DNA of 64,000 nucleotides from Rugamonas aquatica (GTDB taxonomy: Bacteria > Pseudomonadota > Gammaproteobacteria > Burkholderiales > Burkholderiaceae_D). The stretch spans positions 1-64,000 of the forward strand of contig NZ_WHUG01000009.1 in the NCBI RefSeq assembly GCF_009380215.1. The letters run 5' to 3'. The stretch's first letter is position 1, and every line of letters begins with the position of its first letter. A program made the translations under genes and the position numbers. Below are positions 7,920 to 17,489 of the stretch, in pieces. The notes under the pieces were generated by a model. The model saw only the letters and a program-made list of their open reading frames with translations, had not been told where the DNA came from and searched no databases.

Positions 7920-8955
7920 ATGGCATTGACGGAGCTCGCCGCAAAGGGAGCCGATGCCGATTTCTCAAAAAAACGTTTTAATTTGCCTTGCAGCGGCTCA
8001 GGGAGATGGATGTCGAGGTGCTTTGCAAGGTCGCCTATGGCGAACGCAGCGAGGAACGCACCAACAGCCGCAACGGCTATCGAGACCGCGCCTGGGAAAC
8101 CCGCGCCGGCACTGTCGATCTCAAAATCCCCAAGCTGCGCAGCAGCAGCTATTTCCCCGGTTTTCTTGAACCGCGCCGCACAGCAGAGAAGGCGCTGACG
8201 GCGGTCATCCAAGAAGCCTACATTCAGGGTATATCCACGCGCTCGATCGACGAACTGGTTAAGGCCATGGGTATGAGCGGCGTTTCCAAAAATCAGGTAT
8301 CCCGTCTGTGTGAGGAGATCGACTTACGCGTCAACGAATTCCTGAGCCGGCCACTCGAAGGCGACTGGCCTTATCTCTGGATCGCCGCGACATACGTCAA
8401 AATCCGTCAGACAGGAGCATCGTGTCCGTGGCTGTAATAATCGCCGTGGCAGTCAACACCGACGGCGTGCGGAAAATCTTGCGCGCGGCCACCGGAACCT
8501 CGGAAACCAAGCCGTTCTTGAGCGAGTTTTTGCGCGGACTGACGCGACGCGGGCCGCGTGGTGTGAAGCTGGTCATTTCAGATGCCCACGAAGGGCTCAA
8601 GGCCGCCGTCACCAAGGTCATCAACGCGAGCTTGCAGCGCTGTCGTATGCATTTTATGCGTAACGCCCTGGTGCACGCCAATAAAGACCAGCGTCAGGCG
8701 CTTGTAGCCTTGATCACACGATTTTCGCCGAGGAAACGGCGGAGGCGGCAAGCGTCCAATGGCGTAGAGTCACCGACCAGCTACGCGCCAGCATCTTTCC
8801 CAACGAGCGCGCCATCATCCGCCTCGTCGGCGCTATCATGTTAGAGCAGAATGATGAGTGGTCTTTACAGCGGCGCTACATGCAGCTCAAAGGCTTGCAG
8901 TTGCTATATGAAAATCAGCCGGCGCGGCTCTCTGCCGTGATTAGCTGGGCAGGCG
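7920..8955 (+). pseudogene. IS256-family (Mutator-like) transposase, multiply disrupted
   Basis: The N-terminus (MALTELAAKGADADF) is followed by a frameshift at about 7965 and a TAA at about 7983. The frame then resumes with QRLREMDVEVL and GERSEERTNSRNGYR, the IS256 signature, and continues through IPKLRSSSYFPGFLEPRR and KNQVSRLCEE. A second shift near 8430 leads to VSVAVIIAVAVNTDGVRK and VKLVISDAHEGLKAA. After DQLRAS about 70-80 codons are missing, and the sequence rejoins at FPNERAIIRLVGAIMLEQNDEW. The deletion removes the region of the last catalytic acidic residue, so the protein cannot be active. Confidence 0.9.
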
Positions 8956-8978
8956 TCCAACCTCCGAAGAATCACGAC

Positions 8979-9000
8979 TCATACACCAGGCCCCGGGACA
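8979..9000. repeat. IS256-family right inverted repeat
   Basis: TCATACACCA and GGGACA around a 6-bp variable centre. The same block recurs at 12549-12570. Confidence 0.8.
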
Positions 9001-9217
9001 CGGTCCGGCGAAGTCGACATGCTGCTTCAGAAGAAGCGAATCACCTAGCTTGGACAGCTTTGCTTTGCGCTCCTAGGCGGTAAACAGATTGGGGTTTTTA
9101 ATCACGACTGAGTCGTCAACGTCGGCATCGCGATAGCATGCAATGGCCAGGCAGTTTTTTCGAGATGTCCTTAATCTGAGGTATAGGTAAGTAAAACTGA
9201 GCTTGCCTCGTATACGC

Positions 9218-12073
9218 TCAAGGAGCTGCCACACCGGCCGTCGCTTGCCGTAACCGTTGCCGGTCCAGCAACGAAGCCTTTCCAGAATCCACAATTGGTG
9301 CAAGTTCTGCCTGCGCGCGACTAAAATGATCGCGGCTTAACTTTAATAAGGAGGCGTCGCCGGCGGCAACGGGCTGCCTAGCTTTTGCCGCATATGCTTT
9401 AGCCAACGCCAAATGCCTACGCGCCGACGAGCGACGCACAAAAAGCCGTGCGCTATCGGATGCCGCCGGCAGCGTCATCTCCAGGTTGTCGAGGTAAGCA
9501 ATCACCTCATCCCAGTGTCGCTCCGACAGTAGCATTTCCGCGTACTCAAGTCGAGCACCAATTAGTCGGCGCCGCATTCCCTGGTCGACATTGGCAATCT
9601 CACCTAAGGCTTCCTCATTCCGCACCATATAGGCACGTGCCTTCGGAATATTATTTTCCGCTAGATACAACATGGCGGTCTTGACTTCCGTCTGTGCCAG
9701 GAAATAACGATGATCGTACGATTTGCTATCCGCCTTCAATAATTGTTCGCTGATCCTGCGCATCTCAGCGACGGCTTTACGCGCTGCTGGAAGGTGTCCG
9801 TTCAATATCGACAACATAACATCGGCTTGCCAAACAATACCATTTACATAGATTAAATACAGGTTATTGCCGTCTGACCGAAGCAATGGGGCTAGTGTCG
9901 CATGCGCCTCTTCGAACGAAGACTTTGCGCTAGAAAAGTCCTTATCGTACATGTCCAGCGACCCAAGCCGAAATAAATCAGACGCCAATTGCACGGTAAT
10001 CCGTGTATTGTCGGGCTGAGCGGTGCGCCGTCGACGATCCTCCGAAATCCCTGCAAGAAACGCTTTGCGTGCGCCGTCGTGATCGCCTATTCCATCTTGC
10101 AGATAGAGGCCTTTGGCAACCAGCACAATGGCCAACAACTCTCGCGATGGATCATCGTTCGGATTTTTCTGCAGCTCGGCAACCATCGCCTTTTCCACCT
10201 TCGTCGTAACGTCCAATGCACGTATATAGTCGCCGTCATGATGCGCGTAAAACTGCGCCAGGTCGTTAAGTCCATTTGCCTGATCAAAAGGTATTGGGTT
10301 GATCGCATTGGCTTGCTCTAGTAACGTGGAGATCCGAAGGTATCTGGTGCGGGCAACGTTAAAATTTGCAAGGCGCACATCCTCCTTCGCCTGCTCCCGC
10401 TCGATATTAACTAACTGTAGAAGCAATTTATGGCGCGTAGCAATGCGCTCGTCTTCGCTATATGCAGGCAAAAGATTAACTTTATTGTCCGATTCCTTAA
10501 GCAGTTGATTCATCATTTGATACGCTTTGGCGCGACTTATTGCAGCCTTATCCATCTCACCTAAACTATGCTCGCGGAAAGTCCCTTGCGCAGTAGCCAA
10601 GCGCGCATACACCATAGCGAGCTCAAGTCTCATACTCACCGGTAGTCCCGCGCCATCGCTTAACTTTTCGAGCAATGCCGAAATATCGCCCATCAGCAAC
10701 TTGGAAACGGGCAAGCCGCCTGGCAAGTCAACAATCTGAGCGTTATAGTCGAAGATCATTTTGTGTGTCAGCAACGACACATCTTCCAAGCGTTCCTCTG
10801 CTTGCACACGCATCTTCTGAGCGATATGCGCTTGCCAAGCAACGCCGGCAACGCCTGCCATGGTTGCCACCCCCGCGAGCGCAGCAATACTTGCAGCAAT
10901 TCGATTCCGGCGCAAAAATTTGCCGAGCAAATAGGAAAACTTATGAGGCCGCGCATCAATCGCCCTACCAGCTAGAAAGCGGTCAATATCCGCCCTCAAT
11001 TCAGCCACGCTCTGATAGCGCATCGAGACCTCTTTCTCCAGTCCCTTCATAACGATCAAATCCAAATCGCCTTTAAGCGCTTTCGCAACAGCGTCGGGCG
11101 TGCCGGCGATCTCCACATCGTTATTGCCAGCCTTGGTGCTTAGTACGCGCACGCTAGGGCGCTTCGGCGTCTCATCACACTTCACGCGAAACGCTTCGAG
11201 TCCATTGCTCTCGCTATTGAATGGAAGTTGGCCCGTCAGTATCTGGTACAGCACACAACTGAGCGCATACACATCAGTCGCGGTGCTGATTGGTTCTCCT
11301 CGAAGCTGTTCGGGTGCCGCGTAGGCTGGCGTATATGGCCCCACTCCTGTAAAGTGAGTCAGGCCCCCCTTCACTTGGGAATCTTCATTACCGATCAATT
11401 TTGCAATGCCGAAATCCAATAGCTTGGGATCGCCACTGGCGTTGACCAAGATATTGTCTGGCTTAATGTCGCGATGGACAATCAGTTGTTGGTGGGCGTA
11501 TTCCACCGCTTCGCAGATTTTGCTAAATAGCTTTAAGCGCGCTTCGATACTCAATGATCGACTCGAACAATGGCGGTCGACCGGAACACCATCAACGAAC
11601 TCCATCACAAAGTAAGGCAAGCCATCCACCGTCCCACCGTCGAGAATACTCGCAATGCGGGGATGTCTAAGTCGCGCCAATATTTGGCGCTCGGCGTTAA
11701 AGCGCTCGCGTCCATCCAGCGAATCAATACAGGCGCGCAAGATCTTAATGACCACCACAGTGTCGTACTCGCCGTCCACCCGACGGGCCTCAAAAACCCG
11801 GCTCATTCCACCGCCAGGAATTTCCTTTTCGACGCGATATGGCCCCAAATTCCGACCTAACCAATAATTGCCGGCTTCCCAGTCAACTTTTGTAGGTGTT
11901 TGAATGTCGAACGAGACGGTATCGGTTGGCTGCGCGAGCAAAGCAAGGACTTCCTGCTCCAACTCCAGGTCCCCCTTACAGGCTCGCCGCACAAATTCAC
12001 GCTGCGGCAATTCGGATTGCTCCAGTGCATCGCCTAGAATTTGCTTTATCAGTAACCACGTTCTCGCCGGCAT
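9218..12073 (-). CDS. Membrane Ser/Thr protein kinase with TPR-like extracytoplasmic region
   Basis: 951 residues. The ATG at 12073 is chosen because GGAGGGG lies 6 bases upstream; two earlier Met codons lack such a site. After a short helical N-terminus comes a Hanks-type kinase domain: glycine loop GGGMSRVF (about 86-93), Lys in VVVIKIL (110), HRDIKPDN (about 199-206), DFG (220-222) and APEQLRGEP. A membrane helix near residue 400 follows a basic stretch, then about 530 residues of helical repeats resembling TPRs. All catalytic residues are present, so it should be active. Substrates are unknown. GC is about 50%, far below the flanks, and the gene sits between two decayed IS256 copies in the same orientation, which points to acquisition by transfer. 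Confidence 0.9.
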   Translation of the reverse strand: MPARTWLLIKQILGDALEQSELPQREFVRRACKGDLELEQEVLALLAQPTDTVSFDIQTPTKVDWEAGNYWLGRNLGPYRVEKEIPGGGMSRVFEARRVDGEYDTVVVIKILRACIDSLDGRERFNAERQILARLRHPRIASILDGGTVDGLPYFVMEFVDGVPVDRHCSSRSLSIEARLKLFSKICEAVEYAHQQLIVHRDIKPDNILVNASGDPKLLDFGIAKLIGNEDSQVKGGLTHFTGVGPYTPAYAAPEQLRGEPISTATDVYALSCVLYQILTGQLPFNSESNGLEAFRVKCDETPKRPSVRVLSTKAGNNDVEIAGTPDAVAKALKGDLDLIVMKGLEKEVSMRYQSVAELRADIDRFLAGRAIDARPHKFSYLLGKFLRRNRIAASIAALAGVATMAGVAGVAWQAHIAQKMRVQAEERLEDVSLLTHKMIFDYNAQIVDLPGGLPVSKLLMGDISALLEKLSDGAGLPVSMRLELAMVYARLATAQGTFREHSLGEMDKAAISRAKAYQMMNQLLKESDNKVNLLPAYSEDERIATRHKLLLQLVNIEREQAKEDVRLANFNVARTRYLRISTLLEQANAINPIPFDQANGLNDLAQFYAHHDGDYIRALDVTTKVEKAMVAELQKNPNDDPSRELLAIVLVAKGLYLQDGIGDHDGARKAFLAGISEDRRRRTAQPDNTRITVQLASDLFRLGSLDMYDKDFSSAKSSFEEAHATLAPLLRSDGNNLYLIYVNGIVWQADVMLSILNGHLPAARKAVAEMRRISEQLLKADSKSYDHRYFLAQTEVKTAMLYLAENNIPKARAYMVRNEEALGEIANVDQGMRRRLIGARLEYAEMLLSERHWDEVIAYLDNLEMTLPAASDSARLFVRRSSARRHLALAKAYAAKARQPVAAGDASLLKLSRDHFSRAQAELAPIVDSGKASLLDRQRLRQATAGVAAP

Positions 12074-12320
12074 TTGCCCCTCCATGACTTTCAGTCGCAC
12101 AATAAAAATTTATAAATGTATATTTAATATGTGAATTTCAGGCAGAAAGAACTCTTATTTCCTATGCACCTACGTAACCGGATAAACTCGACTCGGGAAA
12201 TCGAAGTTACTTTTTATCACATATTTTTATCGATTGCGACCCTGTTAATGTCGCTATGGGTTAAAGACCACAGTCCTTACCTGCAAAGAGCGATGATCAA
12301 CCTAACTTTGTGTAGGAGAC

Positions 12321-12570
12321 GGTAGAAGCTGCAGCTGGCCACTGGCGCACCGTCGCAGACCAATTACGCGCCAAGTTTTCCGAACATGGCTGCCAATGGG
12401 AGTCATGATGCTAGAGTAAAACAAAGAGTGGTCGCTGCAGCGACGTTACATGTAGCTTGCAGGTTTGCAGAGCTTGAGCGACAAACAATCCGCACGGCTC
12501 CCCGCAATGATCAACTGACCGGGGCCCCAGCCCCTTGAGAATCACATCTCATACACCACTTCTGGGGACA
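12321..12570 (+). mobile_element. Remnant of the 3' end of a second IS256-family copy
   Basis: Translation from about 12325 gives VEAAAGHWRTVADQLRAKF, the IS256 stretch also present in the first copy. A deletion joins this to MMLE-stop-NKEWSLQRRYM and then to further decayed C-terminal sequence. It ends with TCATACACCA-N6-GGGACA at 12549-12570, the right inverted repeat. No left end was found. The copy has the same orientation as the one at 7779-9000. Confidence 0.8.
12549..12570. repeat. Right inverted repeat of second IS256 remnant
   Basis: Same outer blocks as 8979-9000, different 6-bp centre. Confidence 0.75.
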
Positions 12571-12738
12571 CCATCTGTTACTTACTCTTGCATGCTCACG
12601 AACATGGCATCGATGCAGCTCGTCAGACGCTCAACTGCTTGAGAATCCGATCGCTGCACGCCGTCGATCCTGTCGATAAGCGATTCAGCAGCGGCCTCGA
12701 AGCGATCGAAGTCATCCTACAATCCAACCCCGAGTGTT

Positions 12739-13020
12739 TTGCCCCCTTGGGACTGCACATATGGTTGGGAGCTGGGCCGGACGAAGGTGGCCGCACAATG
12801 GTGCATCGAACTCACGGCGCGCGGCCTCACCGTCGGCCAGCAGCGCAAGCTGGAAGACATGGACCTGTTCATGGAACGCATCAACTGGCGCGAGCGCTGG
12901 TTCGTGCCCAACGCGGGCCGCACCCAGGTGCTGGCCCGGCTGCTGGGCTGGCAGCCGGCTTGCCAGTACTTTGCGGGACCGGGTGCCGATGCGGGCGCCG
13001 ACCAGCGTCACGCCGCCTGA
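12739..13020 (+). other. Possible gene fragment of unknown function
   Basis: The frame holds a protein-like stretch (KVAAQWCIELTARG, then QRKLEDMDLFMERINW, WFVPNAGRTQVLARLLGW) of about 65 residues with even codon use, but no convincing ribosome site or N-terminus. An overlapping frame upstream (12588-12760) also reads like protein (SLHAVDPVDKRFSSGLEAIE), so this may be a frameshifted remnant of one gene damaged by the adjacent insertion events. No family recognised. 13021-13393 holds no gene I can support. Confidence 0.3.
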
Positions 13021-13393
13021 CGATGACCAGGCGCGGCCCAGACCGACCTATCAGAGCGTGCCCATATGGTCCTTACTTGCAGGCAGCGCGGAAGTCGGGT
13101 TGCGTCGCCAGGTATATATCGAACGCGCGGATGAGCGACCTCCCCCGCATCACAGCACTTTGCAACGAATGGTCTCCTGTCTGGCGCCGGTCATCAGGCT
13201 TCCTGGTAACCGAGCATCCAGCTGTCAGAGCTGGGTGCGAACAGCAATCTCCATACGGTCGAGTCCAGCAACGGCCCCACGTTAAAAATTGCGAACAGAT
13301 TTACAAGGATTGATAATCATCTAGCCGCCCCCCTTCGGCAAAGCCGAGGAATAAAGTCACGGTACGAATCCGAACTTTATCGAGGAGGACGTC

Positions 13394-14407
13394 ATGTTAT
13401 TTTGTGGCATTGATCTTCATTCCAACAACTGCCTTGTCGTCGTCTCCGACGAAGCCGACAAGGTTGTATATTCCAAACGGCTAGTCAACGATCTGAGGAC
13501 GATTTGCTCGGCGCTTGAACCATATCGACAGGAGCTTTCCGGCGTGGTTGTGGAGTCGACCTACAACTGGTACTGGCTTGTCGATGGTCTGATTGAGGCT
13601 GGCTATATGCTTCACTTGGCGAACACAACGGCGATCAAGCAGTACGATGGACTCAAGCATCGTGGCGATGAGTCAGATGCCCGACATTTGGCGCTTTTGC
13701 TTCGCCTCGGACTTTTGCCGGAGGGCCACATCATGCCCAAGCCCATGAGGGCGGTCAGGGATCTCGCTCGCAAACGCATGCAATTGGTGGAAATGAGGAC
13801 GACGAATATCCTGTCAATCGAGACCTGCCTGGCTCAGCAAACAGGCAGCTACATTACCGGCAGAGAGATCAAACAATTGACCGAGCTGGACATCGACGCC
13901 ATGCCCATCGGTACAACCGAGGCCCAAGGCATGAAGGCCAACCTGGCGGTGATGCAGGCGCTGCAAGCTCAAATCGATGAAATCGAGAAATCACTGGTCA
14001 GCTACTGTCGCGTTGCTCCGGGCTACCGTTTGCTCAATTCGGTTTCGGGTATCGGCACCATCTTGGCAGCAGTCATTTTGCTTGAGACCGGAGATATCGC
14101 TAGGTTTTCAGGCCCGGGCAACTACGCTTCGTATTGCCGCTGCGTTAGCAGCGCACATGTCTCTAAAGGGAAGAAAAAGGGAGAAGGCAATACCAAGAAC
14201 GGTAATCGCTTTTTGGCTTGGGCATATGTCGAGGCTGCAAACTTCGCGATTCGATTTTGCGAGCCCGCACGTAAGTTTTATCAACGCAAGAAAGCAAAAC
14301 GCAATAGTGTAGTCGCGATCAAGGCGGTAGCGCACAAACTGGCGCGCGCCTGCTTTCATATGTTGAAAACGGGAGAGCAGTTTTCAGTTGAACCCTGCTT
14401 TTCCTAA
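13394..14407 (+). CDS. IS110-family transposase (DEDD + Transposase_20)
   Basis: 337 residues, apparently intact. The N-terminus has the DEDD RuvC-like start (GIDLHSNNCLVVV), an E in VVVESTYNWYWLVDGL and the D pair in HRGDESDARHLALLLRLG. The C-terminal Transposase_20 part is seen in YRLLNSVSGIGTILAAVILLETGDIARF and FSGPGNYASYCRC, with the serine recombination residue presumably near CVSSAHVSKGKKKG. GAGGAGG lies just before the ATG. IS110 transposases work with a structured bridge RNA made from a non-coding end; the flanks at 13320-13393 and 14408-14640 are candidates. Confidence 0.92.
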   Translation: MLFCGIDLHSNNCLVVVSDEADKVVYSKRLVNDLRTICSALEPYRQELSGVVVESTYNWYWLVDGLIEAGYMLHLANTTAIKQYDGLKHRGDESDARHLALLLRLGLLPEGHIMPKPMRAVRDLARKRMQLVEMRTTNILSIETCLAQQTGSYITGREIKQLTELDIDAMPIGTTEAQGMKANLAVMQALQAQIDEIEKSLVSYCRVAPGYRLLNSVSGIGTILAAVILLETGDIARFSGPGNYASYCRCVSSAHVSKGKKKGEGNTKNGNRFLAWAYVEAANFAIRFCEPARKFYQRKKAKRNSVVAIKAVAHKLARACFHMLKTGEQFSVEPCFS

Positions 14408-14640
14408 ATGTGGCAACGGCCCGGCGAGCCAGCGAGTGGGTTGGAGTGTGAGCCAGCGGATTGATTGGACGCCCCGCCGTCTGCCATTGTATTGAGTTCT
14501 CAGGGAGTGAGTCGTCCGGAATGCGAGCCACCAGGGTTTGGAGCCGTTAGATAACGGCAGCCATAGAATTGTTCTTCCATTTGGACGCACTACGGTACCG
14601 AGATGCTTCTGGGGCGGCCATGCCGTCAGGGCGAAACTGC
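14408..14640 (+). other. Non-coding IS110 flank, candidate bridge-RNA source
   Basis: About 230 bp with no open frame of note, rich in short imperfect repeats (GCGAGCCAGCGAGTGG, GTGAGCCAGCGGATTG, GCGAGCCACCAGGG). IS110-type elements encode the bridge RNA in a non-coding end; which side applies depends on the IS110/IS1111 subgroup, and the other flank (13320-13393) carries a CTTCGGC-AAA-GCCGAGG hairpin. The exact element ends are not resolved. Confidence 0.35.
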
Positions 14641-15236
14641 TAAGTGAGAATTTGGCTTGATCCAGATGGGTGACTGGTGCGATTCATGCAACCAGCGATG
14701 AGGCATAGGACACGACCGCCACGCCTGCAGAGCCCATACGATGGCTCAGGTAACGAAAGAAATCGCAGAGTAACGCGAGGAGAAAATTCGAACTGCTGAC
14801 AGCGGCCGGCTAATGGGCGACTCACCCTGCGTCCATGCGTGTTCGCCCAGCGCGTACTCTGGGCGCTGCCGCGCCGCATGGTCGGTAATACGGGGGCTGG
14901 ATGCTTCGTCAACTCCGCGCGGGACCGCACGACGGTCGCCGAAATCGGGGCGAAATCTATCGGCGACAGATCAGGAAGCTGGTGGCCGCGCGCCCGCTTG
15001 AAGCCGCACACGGCGCCCGTGCCGTCCCGATGGACGACTACCTCCGCCCCGTCCTGGAGCCTCAGCACATCCGCCACTTTGATCGGCGACCCGGTCGAGT
15101 CCAGTTGGCGCGTTTCATAATATTCAAACATTTTAGTGGTCTCCCAGAAATACTCGATGTGCTTGTCGGCGGCCGCCGCTGCAGCGACCATCGCTGGTCT
15201 CCCCGTATCGGCATGTTTGGCCGGCGCCAAGCCCAT
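14640..15236 (-). CDS. Partner protein of the AAA ATPase, probably truncated by IS110
   Basis: The frame opens at an ATG 39 bp after the ATPase stop and gives 198 residues. The first 100 or so read like a real protein (ADKHIEYFWETTKMFEYYETRQ, then VADVLRLQDGAEVVVHRDG and VCGFKRARGHQL). From about residue 115 the composition becomes irregular, and the frame ends exactly where the IS110 flank begins. I infer that IS110 insertion removed the original C-terminus. A weaker alternative start is the Met at about 15132, which has GGGAG upstream. No family recognised; the ATPase and this gene probably formed a two-gene unit. Confidence 0.45.
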   Translation of the reverse strand: MGLAPAKHADTGRPAMVAAAAAADKHIEYFWETTKMFEYYETRQLDSTGSPIKVADVLRLQDGAEVVVHRDGTGAVCGFKRARGHQLPDLSPIDFAPISATVVRSRAELTKHPAPVLPTMRRGSAQSTRWANTHGRRVSRPLAGRCQQFEFSPRVTLRFLSLPEPSYGLCRRGGRVLCLIAGCMNRTSHPSGSSQILT

Positions 15237-15275
15237 CTGCTTGGACGCCTCGTAGGCCCGCAGGTTCTCAGAGGA

Positions 15276-16475
15276 TCAGGCTTCCGCCTGGGCCCATTCT
15301 TCTCCGGGCATGATGCGTTTCATGAACTCATCGAATAGAGGTACCGTGAAAGCCGTGTCCCCGTGGGTGGGGCTCCAGACCATCCCTTTGGAGATCAAGC
15401 TGCTGCGTACAGGGCCTAGCGACGAACTTTCCCGGCCAAGTTCCGCGGCGATGTCACCGGAGCGATGGGGCCCGCTGCCAAGCTCCGCCATCGCACGAAG
15501 GTACTTTTTTTCCGCGGGTGTCAGTCGGTCGAAACGAACCCTGAAAAAGCTCTCGTCAAGCGCGGCGATCGCTTCGGTCGACGCAGTTTCGACATCCTGC
15601 CGGGTAATCGGACTGGCTTCCGCAACGTCCCACGCGTGCTTGCCCCATTCCTGCAGGAAGTATGGGTAGCCCTTGGTGTAATTGACGATCAACGTAACGG
15701 CATCGACGTCGACCTCGACGCCCTCATCGTGAGCAGGCTTGACGATGGCGTCGGCGGCGTCGCCAGCCTCCAGCGGTCCGATCGCGGGGAAATCGAACAG
15801 TCGCTCGGCATACGATTTCGCTTCGCCCATCCGCCCGCGCAACTGCGGCAAACCGGCACCGACCACGACCAGCGGAAGTTGCAGTTGCGCGCACCGGTGC
15901 AGTGCGGAAATCAACGCGGCCATCTGTGGCTCTGGGACGTACTGCAGCTCATCTATGAAGATCGCCACCAGCGTGTCGGCCGCTTGCGCAGCCCGGCCGA
16001 CCTGCTCAAGCAACATGGTCAAGTCGCCTTCCAGATCGCCGTTATCGGCCAGACCTGGTTCCGGCTCGAAGTCCAGCCCGACTTCGATATCGTTGTACGT
16101 GATCTTCATCTTGCCGACAAAACCTGCCAGCGCTCGCAGCCCGCGTATGGCCATGTCCTTTGCATTTTGCATACGGCTTAATTTGAGCAGGCCCAGACGC
16201 AATTGCGGCGCCAGCGAAGCGGGCAGTGATTTGCCTTCCGGCGCCTCGATGCGGATCGTCACGACATCGGAAGCCTCAGCATCCTTCATCATCTGATCCA
16301 GCAGGACGGTCTTACCCACGCCGCGGAGGCCGACCAACATCATGCTCTTCGCCGGCTTGCCTCGGCGCAGACGTTCGATACACAGTCGCATCTTGGCCCG
16401 CACGGCATCGCGGCCCGCAAGTTCAGGCGGCGGGCTGCCCGCACCGGGAGCATAGGGATTCGATATAGGGTCCAT
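15276..16475 (-). CDS. AAA ATPase (AAA_16/ORC-CDC6-like) with winged-helix C-terminus
   Basis: 399 residues, with AAAGGAGGG upstream of the ATG. Walker A is GLRGVGKTV (about 49-57), Walker B is LVAIFIDELQYV, and sensor 1 lies in PLVVVGAGLPQL. The C-terminal 100 residues (LTPAEKKYLRAMAELG, DIAAELGRESSSLGPVRSSL) look like a winged helix. This is the layout of stand-alone ATP-binding proteins related to ORC1/CDC6 and STAND ATPases, often found on mobile islands beside a small partner. An AT-rich promoter region lies at 16490-16530. A defence or DNA-associated role is possible but unproven. Confidence 0.8.
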   Translation of the reverse strand: MDPISNPYAPGAGSPPPELAGRDAVRAKMRLCIERLRRGKPAKSMMLVGLRGVGKTVLLDQMMKDAEASDVVTIRIEAPEGKSLPASLAPQLRLGLLKLSRMQNAKDMAIRGLRALAGFVGKMKITYNDIEVGLDFEPEPGLADNGDLEGDLTMLLEQVGRAAQAADTLVAIFIDELQYVPEPQMAALISALHRCAQLQLPLVVVGAGLPQLRGRMGEAKSYAERLFDFPAIGPLEAGDAADAIVKPAHDEGVEVDVDAVTLIVNYTKGYPYFLQEWGKHAWDVAEASPITRQDVETASTEAIAALDESFFRVRFDRLTPAEKKYLRAMAELGSGPHRSGDIAAELGRESSSLGPVRSSLISKGMVWSPTHGDTAFTVPLFDEFMKRIMPGEEWAQAEA

Positions 16476-17015
16476 TTATACCCTCCTTTGATGGTTTATC
16501 TAATTTTCATAAATTAGCTAATCTCGGTAGACATGTCAAGCGTCCCGGTGCGAACGGTGCCAAGGTCGACGGCATACCGGTCTATTTTCGCGCACGCCGC
16601 CGCATCCGACTGTCGCTGCCCATTAGGGCGCCGCGACGCCACGGGCCTAGACTGTGTACAGCCTTGCACCACAGTCGCCGCACAAAACGCACTAATTCCC
16701 ATCGGCCAATATTTTGCTCATCCGCGCTGGCCGCCCTGCCCAGGGGGCCGGGCCATACGTGAAGCCCGGTGCCCTGGGTGCCTGTCTGCGTCCGGGGCGG
16801 CCCACTCTCTGTCGGCTACGACAGTGCAAGAGCACCCTGCTGATGTATGGCGTGATCCCCCGCCAGAGCGACCGCGCTGGCGCTTGACCTACACCGCCCG
16901 GAGGAGTAACGTCAAGGCAAATCCGACCTGCCACGGCCGGCCCAAGGACGCTCCCCGCCCACGTAACTGGTGGCGTCAATGCCGCGGCACCGGATGCGGT
17001 CAGCCGCTCGCCGCG
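16476..17015. other. Gene-free interval
   Basis: 540 bp. The first 50 bp are AT-rich and probably hold the promoter of the AAA ATPase gene (reading left). In the rest I see no convincing gene, hairpin or repeat. Confidence 0.5.
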
Positions 17016-17489
17016 CTAAACCCTATGGTCGTAGATGAATTGCCGTACGCGAGCGACCGTGATACCGGCAGCGCCGGGATGGGCTGGATTGATCAGCACA
17101 TTGTCTTCCTCATTGATGATCACCGACGGCACCACCAGCAGAGCCGAAACGCCACTGGCAAGCCAGGCCGAGCCGATCGATCGCGACACCATACCCTCGG
17201 GGACCACGTTCCAGCCCACCGGCAGAGGGCGCGGCGTAAGCGCGCGTGCTCCCCAGACCGCGTCCGGCACGTCGATGCGTACCAGGATACGGTTCCAGGG
17301 CAGCACAGCCCCTTTCCCGAAGTGGGCACGCGTTTCCCACGCGGCCAGCGAAATCGACGTGGCCGTGTAGGTGACATGCTCTCCCGCATGGTTCCAGCGT
17401 GATCCGCTGCTGGCGGCGCCTTTGCCGGCCATGTCCTCTGCGGTCCAGCTAGGAGTGTCCGAAGCGATGCGCCACAGGCTGACCGTCAT
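17016..17489 (-). CDS. RES-domain toxin
   Basis: 157 residues, complete. The RES fold signature is visible: WRIASDTPSWTAEDMAGKGA, GSRWNHAGEHVTYTA, then SLAAWE, and VVPSVIINEEDNVLINPAHP near the end. RES toxins of the Xre-RES/ParT/MbcT group act on NAD+ or on metabolic enzymes. The start overlaps the antitoxin stop (ATGA), the usual antitoxin-first order. A homologous but broken copy lies at 20832. Confidence 0.92.
   Translation of the reverse strand: MTVSLWRIASDTPSWTAEDMAGKGAASSGSRWNHAGEHVTYTATSISLAAWETRAHFGKGAVLPWNRILVRIDVPDAVWGARALTPRPLPVGWNVVPEGMVSRSIGSAWLASGVSALLVVPSVIINEEDNVLINPAHPGAAGITVARVRQFIYDHRV

Larger units (their letters stand above)
7779..9000 (+). mobile_element. Decayed IS256-family element
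   Basis: About 1.22 kb bounded by imperfect 22-bp inverted repeats: the left end TGTCCC-N6-TGGTGTATGA (7779-7800) is matched by TCATACACCA-N6-GGGACA (8979-9000). The transposase inside is broken. The flanking 8-mers (aaagatca and cggtccgg) do not match, so no target duplication remains. A second remnant with the same right end lies at about 12.3-12.57 kb. Confidence 0.85.

Noticed and set aside
7771..9008. Target-site duplication around the first IS256 copy
   Set aside because: The flanking 8-mers aaagatca and cggtccgg do not match.
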